A program made the position numbers and the translations under genes. From Begonia masoniana (Eukaryota > Streptophyta > Magnoliopsida > Cucurbitales > Begoniaceae): a stretch of DNA of 64,000 nt. Below are positions 22,654 to 32,795 of this stretch, one piece after another. How positions within the stretch are numbered: the first letter of the stretch is position 1; every line of letters begins with the position of its first letter. The notes beneath the pieces were generated by a model. The model did not search any database, had not been told where the DNA came from, and saw only the letters and a list, made by a program, of their open reading frames with translations. The stretch spans positions 7,379,043 through 7,443,042 of the forward strand of contig CM039509.1 in NCBI GenBank assembly GCA_022432975.1. The letters run 5' to 3'.

Positions 22654-23164
22654 GGGAATGGGGGAGGAAGAGAGAAGAGTTAAGTTTTTATTAAAATTTA
22701 CTTAGTAATTTACCTTTTTGCCCTTTTAGCTTAATATTCAATTATTTCGTTATTTGTTCTACCGATTCGATTTCTCCAAATTTCCTTATTTCACCAGAAA
22801 TTCTAATTTATTCCTAGGGTTCTAATAAACTTTTCGTTCACAAAACGAGCTCAATTCACTATATTTACGAAAATACCCTTTATAGTGGAAATCGAACACT
22901 CGGGCGTTATACTGTAAATTTGGATTTCCAAAACTTCTTTACTCTTCTAAAAATCCTCATTAATCACTAGGGATCTAACGAAACTTTCCGTTCGTAAAAC
23001 AGGCTTAGTTTACTATATTTACGAAAATGTCATTATGTGACGAAAATTCAAAAACTTAAAAATCTGGGTGTTACAAATAAAACCTCTCGCTCGCAAAACG
23101 GGCTCATATCTATTATTTACGAAAATGCCCCTAAAGCGGAAACCCGAAAAACCTGGGCGTTATA

Positions 23165-23270
23165 CACTGAGTCCTTATACTTGCCCATCACGAACTCGAT
23201 TGTCACTTGTTTGGTTACCTTCACGTCATCCCTGTCGTCTAACCATATCAGCTTGTAAGGATGGGGATGC
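23165..23270 (-). pseudogene. Gypsy protease, upstream piece
   Basis: Minus strand: H-P-Y-K-L-I-W-L-D-D-R-D-D-V-K-V-T-K-Q-V, then G-K-Y-K-D-S-V. It joins 14895-14675 when LTR B1 is discounted. At about 23270 it meets a plus-strand protease fragment head to head. Confidence 0.85.
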
Positions 23271-23575
23271 GCAAGTCACCATAGAATTTACCATTGGCGG
23301 GTACAAGGATTCCTCTATTTGTGACATCAATGAGTGTCAACCACTTACTACTAGGTAGGCCATGGTAGTATGATAGAAATGTGGCTCATGACGGATTTAC
23401 AAACTTTTATTCCTTGAAGTTTGGAGGAAAAACAATCAAACTCGCCCCGTTAAAGCCCAAACAATTAGCCATGGACGAGGCATCAAGGAATAAGGAAATG
23501 GACAAGGCATCAAGGAATAAGGAAATGGACAAGGCTAGCCTTTCATGTAGAAAGGAGAGCTAGAGACATACTTAC
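23271..23575 (+). pseudogene. Gypsy element F: protease fragment (split by LTR B2)
   Basis: Plus strand: Q-V-T-I-E-F-T-I-G-G-Y-K-D-S-S-I-C-D, a frame change, then A-H-D-G-F-T-N-F-Y-S-L-K-F-G-G-K-T-I-K-L-A-P-L-K-P-K-Q. A 27-bp run encoding K-E-M-D-K-A-S-R-N is duplicated near 23485-23535. It continues into the RT region at 27271 across the solo LTR B2. Confidence 0.8.
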
Positions 23576-23897
23576 TGTGACGACCCCAACCCGGTCAGGG
23601 CCGCCACGGCATAACCATGACGTAATCTTAACTTTAGACATCGGAGATTTTCACGTAAAATTTTCCATTTTTACACAACACGCTAACACCAACCGGACAT
23701 AGACAAATGACCCTTCTCGATCGACCCTAATTAGACTAACTTTAACTTAAACACGACGGGCATAAAAGTCGTCAACTTTTAAGTCATTAAAACGAAGTAA
23801 AAACTCTTTTTCAGAAAAACGTCGACTCGGTTTTTGGGCCCTTAAAATCCTTTAAAATACTCGGGGGTCGCCCGTAAAATATATTTAAAAAGTATCA

Positions 23898-25005
23898 CCT
23901 AGAGGCTTGTTGACCCCCTTTATTACCAAACGGTGAAGAAAAAGAAGAAGATATAGAATCAGATTAAAGGTTGGATTGTTGGTATCCTTGCAAATTTCTC
24001 TACTCTCAGTTGTAAGGACACGATCTTTAATTTGTCTCCCTTGCTTTCTGTTGAATACATGAAAACTCATATTAAAAATCAAATTTGTTTGATTTAGCTT
24101 ACTGAGATTTTGGACGAAGAAAAGTTGGATTATCGAGAAGGAGATTATAATTTGAATTCTGTTATTTGGACTGCGGTAGACCTGCACTCTTGAATTCATT
24201 TGGTTTGGGATCACTGGAGGTAGGGGTTTATTTTATTTTCGGTTAAGTATTATTATTTTTAATTCATTAATTAAATTCATTTATTTGGCATAAAATGTTC
24301 ATTTAATTTTGTGCTATTATTTTTATTCACATATTTATCAACTGCATATTTTATCATTGATAAAAATTGTGTGGTTTTAACTAGAAGTAATAGGACAGCT
24401 GTAGAGCCATGTCCTTGGGCACGAAACCCTAAACCTGATCAGGGTAATTATGGCGTGCGACCGCCTCATGTCGATGTTTTGGCCTATGGCCCATTGTGCT
24501 CGGGGTCCATGAGAGACTCCATTTTCACCGAATATCTATTTAAATTGCATAACTGCATTTTTATTAAATCTATGCATAATATTATATGACTGCTGGAGAT
24601 ATACTCTACCCCTATTGAGTTTAGTCGACTCACCCCAAACGACTACTATTTTTCAGGGTTCGGTAAAGGAGTATTTAATTATCGACACGAGAACAATCAC
24701 CTTGCAGAATTTCCTATTTTAATAAATTTTTCTTGAAGATATATCTTATATTTTTAAGGTGAGACACTACTGTGGATGTGTAAACTTTGTTCTATTTAAT
24801 TTACCATGTTACCATTTTGGATATACATTATTACATCATCTGGTGTCACTTGTTGGACCTGTTTATTTATCTGTCCGGGCTCTGAATCTTAATTGGTTAA
24901 TATTCTGCTGCGTTTGGTGAAATTTGATGTTAAGGGTCGGGCGATCTAGTCCTTTTCGGGCCGGGTCATTCCCCGTTCTGTTGCGGGTCCCTTTTGGGTC
25001 GTGAC
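23898..25005 (+). repeat. Foreign segment in B2 with LTR-like sequence related to 46577-47275
   Basis: From about 24240 to 24990 this matches, in patches, the region 46620-47280: GTGTGGTTTTAACTAGA-like, CCTGAGCGC/CTTGGGCACG followed by AAACCTGATCA, CTATTGAGTTTAGTCGACT, then GGGTCATTCC against GGGTCGTTCC. These are LTR-type features. The first 340 bp are unrecognised. Borders are inferred only from loss of B1 similarity. Confidence 0.45.
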
Positions 25006-25206
25006 TTTTTGTGGCGACCGGCCCACACCCCCGGAGTAACAACCCAACAATGGTGGGCCCCCAAGTCACAATGTGGCGTCGCATCGCACTCACAAGACTT
25101 CTCCCAGTTGGCATGAGAGTTTTATACCTTCCCCAGATTCGAACCCAGGACCTCCAGCTAAAGTGCATGGGCTTACAGAATCTGGTACCACTTGAGCTAC
25201 CGGTCC
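25006..25206 (-). mobile_element. tRNA-derived SINE-like sequence
   Basis: Minus strand: pol III A box TAGCTCAAGTGG (25199-25188) and B box GGTTCGAATCT (25145-25135), spaced as in a tRNA gene. The tRNA-like head is followed by about 130 bp of unrelated body ending CCACAAAAAG. The head cannot fold as a functional tRNA by eye, and no clear TSD was found, so SINE is preferred over a tRNA gene. Confidence 0.55.
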
Positions 25207-25796
25207 ACACCCTAAACCCCAACACTGCGCGCGTGCGTGCCACTCCCGGCCAGCGCACACCAGCGCCTGGCCTGCGCGCGCCCCTCCCCTTTTTCCTTAC
25301 CCTTAACAAATTTTTCTTTCCCAAACTCTTACCGTTCACCTTAAACTTTCCAAAAATCATTCCCCAACCTTTTTAAACACAAAATCTTCAAACCCCGAAA
25401 ATCCAGACTCATACACATACCCGAACACGTGTTTAAAATTTATAAAAACAAACGGCATGGATCGCTCTAAAACCCGAGCATATCCTCACAAATTTAAAGT
25501 ACCTAAAATCAACATATCAAATCCAACACACCAATATTAAACTTAAACGCGGAATTCCCTAAATCATCTCCAAAACAAATACATTTTTCAACCTATCCAA
25601 AATACATAACTTCAAACCAATATTCAATACGAAATTTCCATCATATTTAACTTCTACGTACACCCTAAAATCCTTCAAATACCCATCGTTCATCTAACTT
25701 ACATCTAATTACCACAAAATGACTCGGAGCACACCCACGAATTCTCTAGCCTAGCCAAAACACGTTCCGTCGCCACGAGCTCCACCCATCGACCGA

Positions 25797-26444
25797 CTAC
25801 GCCTGATCATCAGGAGGGGGTTCCTCACCTTCGTTCTCGTCACCTACATCATACGATATACACATTAAGCCTAATGCTTAGTAAAGAGGTGCACTAAAAC
25901 ATGAGTATACATAATGCATGATTTTTCAAAATATGTTCGTTTTTCATTTATTCACTTTACATAACATATACATATATATCATTAGGCATGAGTAGGCACA
26001 GGCACCACTCCGTCTACCCTGTAGACCAAACACTTGCCCTGAGTTGCCATTAACATATTATCGTGCCCTGAATTGCCATTAACGTGCCCTGTGCCCTACT
26101 CACCCTCCAACTTTACTTAACATTATTTACTTCACTTCATTTACCTGAAAACGTGCATGCAAGAACATTTCATTAAGTCTTAAAGGAGAAGACATGATGC
26201 ATGAAGAAAAGTGCTCCAAACAATCATCCAAACATTCGTAACGTACATAAATGAGCTTAATCGACCACTAATAGGAAACGTCCTAGTCTACCCGACTCTT
26301 CAAAACCCCAAAATCATGAAAACATCATTAAGACATTTAATTCCTAACATCGATATGACGTATGGCCGTAAGGGTCGGAAACCTAACACCACTTACCTGG
26401 AGTCCTAGCTATACCGAGCACCGTCCTTTGAGAGCTTGGGTTAC
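25797..26444 (-). other. Predicted exons 2 and 3 of the LTR-borne small reading frame (B2)
   Basis: Minus strand: acceptor CCTTAG, exon 26444-26397 (48 nt), donor CCAG|GTAAGTGG; acceptor GATGTAG, exon 25843-25797 ending in TAG. Joined in phase 1, the frame is open and ends GDENEGEEPPPDDQA. In B1 the matching middle exon is 47 nt and the frame is broken, although the tail (GDENEGEKHPHDDQV) survives. No ATG was found in the preceding exon-like region of either copy. Confidence 0.35.
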
Positions 26445-27270
26445 CTAAGGCATTTTCATAACATGTCATTAGTATCGACTCTAAATCGTCAAATTCAAAA
26501 CTAAACAAAAACCCGAGCTAAGACAATTTTTCCTAAAACTCAAATTCTCTTCTTTCGGACATTTCATCGAGCATTACACGCTCATGAATTTCAAAATCCC
26601 ATTAATGGCATCCAAGAACCTTCCAACAACCTTTCAATAACTAAAATCAACCCAAACCATCAACCTAACACTATTAATCCATCCCATCTACCAAAATAAC
26701 CACCAATGTACCATTAATGGGCATAAAATTGTTGTCCTATCGATTTCTCACAAATCCAGAAATTTTACTCAAAACCCTAAACCAAAAATCCACTCTAAAA
26801 CAACTACTAAAACACACACAATGCATAGGGCTTACTTAGAGTATTGATTTAGAGAAGAAAACCAGAAGGAAAATCACCGGATTAGAGGAGAAAGCTTGAA
26901 GGAAGAGAAACGTTGAGGAGATGGAGAAAAATCGCCAAGGAGAGCTTCACGTAAGGAGGGAGGAAAAATGAGAGAAAGAAGGGGAAGGGTATTTGTTTTT
27001 ATTTAGATTTTTGCTAAGAAAATTACTTAAATGCCCTCCCTTGAATTTCTTGCATAACTCATCAATTACTCTATCGATTCGGTTTTCTCTAAATTTTCTT
27101 ATTTCTCCAAACCTTCCAATTTATCCCTAGGGTTCAAATAAAACTTCCCGTTTGCCAATCGGGCATAATTTACTATTTTTACGAATTAAAACACTATAAG
27201 ACTTAAAATTTAAGACTCGAAAATCTATAACCCGAACCCACAAACTGAAATTTCTGGGCGTTACACTTAC

Positions 27271-28905
27271 TAGAAGGACCTCTTATACTGGTACTATTCC
27301 GAGACTGAGTAAAGGAGCTAGGGGATATCCCAGTACTAGTACAAAACCAACTGAAGCAAAAGAATTACTGCAGGGATTGCCACCCTTACGTGGGATTGAA
27401 CACTAGATCGACTTGCAGCCAGAAGCAATCTTACCAAATCGTCCAGCTTATAGGATGAACAACGAGGAGACTAAGGAACTACATAGTCAGGTCTAAGAGT
27501 TATTGGAAAAGGGCTATATCAAAGATCTATGAGCCCTTGTGTAGTACCAACCTTACTAGTGCCAAAGAAGGATGGTTCCATGAGAATGTGCGTTGAGAGT
27601 AGAGTCATCAATTAAATAACCATTAAATACTTATTTTTGATTCCTGATTAGAGTATATGTTGGACGAACTCAGTGGAGTTTTGATATTTTTAAAATTTTA
27701 TCTCAAGAGTGGATATCATCAAATCAGGATAAAGGAAGGTGATGAGTGAAAAATAGTCTTCAAGACAAAGTATGAGTTGTTTGAATGGACGGTCATGCCT
27801 TTCAGCATATCCAATGCCCTAAGCACGTTCGTGTGACTAATGCACCTTGTTTTGAAGGAGTTTCTTGGTATATTTATAGTCGTTTACTTTGACAACATCC
27901 TGGTCTACAGTCTAGACTTACCATCACACCTAGGCCACCATAGTACCATTTTCCAAACCCTCAAGGTTGCAAAACTATTTGACAACCTCAAGAAGTGTTC
28001 ATTTATCCAAGAGAGGGTTTATTTCTTAGGATTTATCATTACCAACGGCATAATGGAAGTTGACGAAGCAAATATTGAGGCCATTAAGGATTAGCCCAGC
28101 CCTACAAGAGTTTCATAGGTGCGTAATTTTCATGGGTTAGCCTCATTCTACTAAAGGTTCATTAAGGACTTCAGCTCTATCATGGTTCCTATCACGGACT
28201 GCACCAATAAAGGAAGAGTTTTCTAGTGGACTCTAGATTATCAGCACAGTTTTGAGTTAATTAAGGAAAAAATGTGCCAGTCACCTATCTTAGCACTTCC
28301 AGATTTTAACAAAGTTTTTTTAAATAGAGAATGATGCATCTGGAGTAGGAATCAGAGTAGTGCTCACGCAAGAAGGTAGACCTCTTGCATTTTTCAGTGA
28401 AAAACTAAAAGGAGCAACCCTAAACTATTCTACCTATGACAAGGAATTTTATGCAGTCATACGAGCCCTCGAGCAGTGGCATCACTACGCGTTATCTAAG
28501 GAGTTTGTCATACATATTGACCACTAGGCACTTAAGCACATTAAGAGCCAAGGTAAACTAAACAAGAGACACGTCAAATGGATAGAATTCATAAAGATAT
28601 CCTGACACTCTAAAACATAACAAAAGAGAAACCCATGTGGTAACGGATGTGCTATCCATAAGACATATTCTGTTAATGGAGCATGGAACCAATTTTTTTG
28701 GATTTCAATGGATTAAGGATAGCTACGAATCGGATCCAGACTTTGGTCCTTATTACCTTAAGTATCAAGACAAGGTGGAAGGAGATTACCATGTCATGGA
28801 AGGATACTTATTCAAGTGAAGCAAGTTATGTGTTACCAAAGGAGGCTTAAGGAAGTGCCTCATAAAAGAAGCTCACAGTGGTGGCTTATCCAACCACTTC
28901 GGGGA
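27271..28905 (+). pseudogene. Gypsy element F: reverse transcriptase, RNase H, start of integrase
   Basis: Plus-strand, multiply frameshifted: R-G-I-E-H near 27400, [20 protein letters not shown], then the active site V-Y-F-D-N-I-L-V-Y (second catalytic Asp replaced by Asn, about 27885-27910), Y-F-L-G-F-I-I-T-N-G, then RNase H text including [14 protein letters not shown] and H-I-K-S-Q-G-K-L-N-K-R-H near 28480-28580, and I-K-E-A-H-S-G-G-L at 28865-28890 where integrase begins. It then breaks off. Stops and the D-to-N change show it is dead. Confidence 0.8.
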
Positions 28906-29404
28906 ACATTAGCCTTTCTTGTATTTGGTGGCAAACTTTTAGCCTTTTATGTTGTTTGGCATTCATGCATAGCTAATTTTGTAGGATAGCACACGTGGGC
29001 GTGGTTGGCACGCACGGAAAGGGCACTCAGGTGAGCACCGTGGAACTAGATGGGCACACGTGAGAAGGAGACTTGATTGGTAGATGGTGCGCATAGGTGA
29101 TCGATGCTTGGCGCGCACGAGGTAACACATCATCAAGCACTTGGATGCTGATGGGCTCACGCACAGATGGATGACCTGGTTGCACGGGTGGAGCTTTATG
29201 GATCGATGATAGGCACGCACGGATGGACGCTCCGGATCGATGACTGGTGCGCACAAGGGAGAACATGATCGCGTTATTGGCGTGTGTTGATTGATGACCT
29301 GGCTGCACGGAGTCTCGCTAATGGGTGCGCACACGGATGGATGACATGGCCGGATCTTTTCTGGAAATTTCCTTCAAGCATTTTGAATCCACAACAACCT
29401 ATCA
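28906..29404. repeat. Degenerate repeats with GATCGATGA and GCGCAC words
   Basis: No gene is supported. From about 28985 to 29345 a loose unit of roughly 55-65 bp recurs, with GGATCGATGA(C/T), TGGTGCGCAC/GGCACGCAC and GGATGGA(C/T)GA. It could be the eroded repeat island of another LTR. Two overlapping minus-strand open frames here have no motifs. Confidence 0.5.
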
Positions 29405-29570
29405 CCTTTTGTAACACCCGACATTTCAGCCAGGTGATTTTCTGACCATTTTCATTGTCACCCTCTTATTTAACCTTTATGATTTAAAATTTAATGTTAA
29501 GATAAATTATTACAAGTTAAGTAAAACTAGGTTGGGTGGCAGTTTTGTAAATTAAAATCGATGGATTTAG

Positions 29571-29578
29571 TATAAATA
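29571..29578 (+). promoter_or_regulatory. TATA box, 5' LTR of E
   Basis: TATAAATA about 160 bp into the LTR, conserved in the 3' LTR at 40716-40723. It would make U3 very short and R-U5 several kilobases long, so the genomic RNA would have a leader of about 6 kb. Confidence 0.65.
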
Positions 29579-29803
29579 GGAAATGGAAACCTTAAATCTC
29601 ATTTATTGCCACTGTAGCCGACATTCCCTCTCGGCGAGTTCTTCTCTTCCAAGTTCTTGCTCTCGGCTACCAGAACTTTCCTCTGCCGACGACCGGTTTC
29701 GAGCTTGCTTTTCTCTGCAAATCCACACCCGAGGTATGAAATGGACAATGTAGTCATTCATTAGTAAATAGAGCTCTGTTTTCCAGCCTGAGTGCGGACT
29801 GTT

Positions 29804-30305
29804 AATGATATGTATGGCTCGCGAAATCTCCCACTGGTGGAGGCCGAGTTAATGATATGTATGGCTCGCGAAATCTCCCACTGGTGGAGGCCGAGTTAAT
29901 GATATGTATGGCTCGCGAAATCTCCCACTGGTGGAGGCCGAGTTAATGATATGTATGGCTCGCGAAATCTCCCACTGGTGGAGGCCGAGTTAATGATATG
30001 TATGGCTCGCGAAATCTCCCACTGGTGGAGGCCGAGTTAATGATATGTATGGCTCGCGAAATCTCCCACTGGTGGAGGCCGAGTTAATGATATGTATGGC
30101 TCGCGAAATCTCCCACTGGTGGAGGCCGAGTTAATGATATGTATGGCTCGCGAAATCTCCCACTGGTGGAGGCCGAGTTAATGATATGTATGGCTCGCGA
30201 AATCTCCCACTGGTGGAGGCCGAGTTAATGATATGTATGGCTCGCGAAATCTCCCACTGGTGGAGGCCGAGTTAATGATATGTATGGCTCGCGAAATCTC
30301 CCACG
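29804..30305. repeat. 47-bp minisatellite, array 1 (5' LTR of E)
   Basis: About 10-11 near-identical units of GGCTCGCGAAATCTCCCACT + GGTGGAGGCCGAGTTAATGA + TATGTAT (47 bp). The array ends abruptly at GAGGGCCCTACAACCGC, which in the 3' LTR is preceded by unique sequence. Confidence 0.95.
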
Positions 30306-30556
30306 AGGGCCCTACAACCGCAAGGGTACTAGGAAATCACTGAGACGTTAGCTTGTTGACTATGATTTGTTATTTCCACGATATGAAGAAGTTGTGTAAG
30401 TAAATGTAAAGTTACAGGATGTTCTACTTGTCCTTATGGTATGACTTTTCTCTATGAACCTCATGTCTATGCATTATGTCCACGTTTATGATTAAGTAGA
30501 GAACATGAAAAGTAAATGTAACCATGATTAAGTGCAGAACGGGGAAAAGACTATGT

Positions 30557-32240
30557 TATGTATGGCTCGCGAAATCTCCCACTGGTGGAGGCCGAGTTAA
30601 TGATATGTATGGCTCGCGAAATCTCCCACTGGTGGAGGCCGAGTTAATGATATGTATGGCTCGCGAAATCTCCCACTGGTGGAGGCCGAGTTAATGATAT
30701 GTATGGCTCGCGAAATCTCCCACTGGTGGAGGCCGAGTTAATGATATGTATGGCTCGCGAAATCTCCCACTGGTGGAGGCCGAGTTAATGATATGTATGG
30801 CTCGCGAAATCTCCCACTGGTGGAGGCCGAGTTAATGATATGTATGGCTCGCGAAATCTCCCACTGGTGGAGGCCGAGTTAATGATATGTATGGCTCGCG
30901 AAATCTCCCACTGGTGGAGGCCGAGTTAATGATATGTATGGCTCGCGAAATCTCCCACTGGTGGAGGCCGAGTTAATGATATGTATGGCTCGCGAAATCT
31001 CCCACTGGTGGAGGCCGAGTTAATGATATGTATGGCTCGCGAAATCTCCCACTGGTGGAGGCCGAGTTAATGATATGTATGGCTCGCGAAATCTCCCACT
31101 GGTGGAGGCCGAGTTAATGATATGTATGGCTCGCGAAATCTCCCACTGGTGGAGGCCGAGTTAATGATATGTATGGCTCGCGAAATCTCCCACTGGTGGA
31201 GGCCGAGTTAATGATATGTATGGCTCGCGAAATCTCCCACTGGTGGAGGCCGAGTTAATGATATGTATGGCTCGCGAAATCTCCCACTGGTGGAGGCCGA
31301 GTTAATGATATGTATGGCTCGCGAAATCTCCCACTGGTGGAGGCCGAGTTAATGATATGTATGGCTCGCGAAATCTCCCACTGGTGGAGGCCGAGTTAAT
31401 GATATGTATGGCTCGCGAAATCTCCCACTGGTGGAGGCCGAGTTAATGATATGTATGGCTCGCGAAATCTCCCACTGGTGGAGGCCGAGTTAATGATATG
31501 TATGGCTCGCGAAATCTCCCACTGGTGGAGGCCGAGTTAATGATATGTATGGCTCGCGAAATCTCCCACTGGTGGAGGCCGAGTTAATGATATGTATGGC
31601 TCGCGAAATCTCCCACTGGTGGAGGCCGAGTTAATGATATGTATGGCTCGCGAAATCTCCCACTGGTGGAGGCCGAGTTAATGATATGTATGGCTCGCGA
31701 AATCTCCCACTGGTGGAGGCCGAGTTAATGATATGTATGGCTCGCGAAATCTCCCACTGGTGGAGGCCGAGTTAATGATATGTATGGCTCGCGAAATCTC
31801 CCACTGGTGGAGGCCGAGTTAATGATATGTATGGCTCGCGAAATCTCCCACTGGTGGAGGCCGAGTTAATGATATGTATGGCTCGCGAAATCTCCCACTG
31901 GTGGAGGCCGAGTTAATGATATGTATGGCTCGCGAAATCTCCCACTGGTGGAGGCCGAGTTAATGATATGTATGGCTCGCGAAATCTCCCACTGGTGGAG
32001 GCCGAGTTAATGATATGTATGGCTCGCGAAATCTCCCACTGGTGGAGGCCGAGTTAATGATATGCGCGAAATCTCCCACTGGTGGAGGCCGAGTTAATGA
32101 TATGTATGGCTCGCGAAATCTCCCACTGGTGGAGGCCGAGTTAATGAGATGTATGGCTCGCGAATCTCCCACTGGTGGAGGCCGAGTTAATGATATGTTG
32201 GCTCGCGAATTCTCCCACTGGGGGAGGCCGAGTGATGTAT
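30557..32240. repeat. 47-bp minisatellite, array 2 (5' LTR of E)
   Basis: About 32 perfect or near-perfect 47-bp units, then four eroded ones from 32064 with single-base indels. The corresponding place in the 3' LTR (41522-41712) has about four units. Confidence 0.95.
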
Positions 32241-32795
32241 TATGATTGCCGCGATAGGCAAATGATTATGTATGACTGCCGCGATAGGCAAATGACTATG
32301 TACCCCTGTCTTCCTCCCTCGTTCCCTGCCTTAATACATGTTATGCAAATGATAAAGATGAACATGAATGAAGAATGGTTTATGAATTATGTCTCTTTAC
32401 ATTGTGTATCATGTATATCTGTCAGCATGCATTCCTTACTAAGCATTAGGCTTGTGATACTATTGGTGTAGGTGAAGAAGGTTCATGGTGAGGATGTTAT
32501 GTTCAAAGAGGATGCTCAAGGTGACAGTGCGGGATTGGAGAGGTGATTTATGACCCCTGGTTAAGACTCTTATGTTACAGTATGTTAAAGGATAATGGTA
32601 GTTTGAGTAGGATGAGATTATTTTAAAAAACGTTGATCTTTGAAACTTCTAGTGGATCACTGAGTCAGGGAATGATTAGATAGATTATAAATGATCTGTT
32701 GCTATAAGTCTTTCCGTTATATGCATTTGGATGAGTTGTGTTTTCTTTCCAGTTGGAAGGAGTCCTTTGATGATTTAGGTGTCTCTACGTAATAC

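Larger units (their letters stand above)
20158..23075 (-). mobile_element. Solo LTR D (minus) nested in B1; TSD aataa
   Basis: Plus-strand start TGTTACGTCCCC, end ATCTGGGTGTTACA, flanked by aataa at 20153-20157 and 23076-23080; length 2918 bp. B1 sequence (GGGCTCTAATAA before, AATAAAACCTCTCGCTCG after) resumes on both sides. It contains GTCGAC-type tandem repeats near its 3' end and the most complete example of the predicted LTR reading frame. Confidence 0.88.
14896..23164 (-). mobile_element. Solo LTR B1 (minus), carrying nested LTRs C and D; TSD cactg
   Basis: Plus-strand start TGTGATGACCCCAACCC, end CTGGGCGTTATA (minus strand TATAACGCCC), flanked by cactg at 14891-14895 and 23165-23169. 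Removing C and D leaves about 2.77 kb alignable to LTR B2 at 23576-27265. The 5'-terminal CA/TG is mutated (TTATA instead of TTACA). It interrupts a gypsy protease frame that reads through when the insertion is discounted. There is a GC-rich island at 15280-15580 near its 3' end. Confidence 0.85.
23576..27265 (-). mobile_element. Solo LTR B2 (minus), TSD cttac
   Basis: Plus-strand start TGTGACGACCCCAACCC, end TTCTGGGCGTTACA, flanked by cttac at 23571-23575 and 27266-27270; 3690 bp. It is the best preserved member of family B. About 1.3 kb (roughly 23898-25210) has no counterpart in B1 and is a later insertion or replacement containing a second LTR-like segment and a SINE-like sequence. Confidence 0.88.

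Noticed and set aside
25135..25206. Functional tRNA gene on the minus strand
   Set aside because: A and B boxes are present, but I cannot form a matching acceptor stem and anticodon arm, and a long non-tRNA body follows; a SINE-like element fits better.
24863..25376. 165-codon minus-strand open frame
   Set aside because: It runs through the SINE-like sequence and the GC-rich part of LTR B2; no domain is visible.
29804..32240. CRISPR-like array, because of dozens of identical short units
   Set aside because: Units are contiguous with no variable spacers, no cas genes are present, and the setting is a plant LTR.
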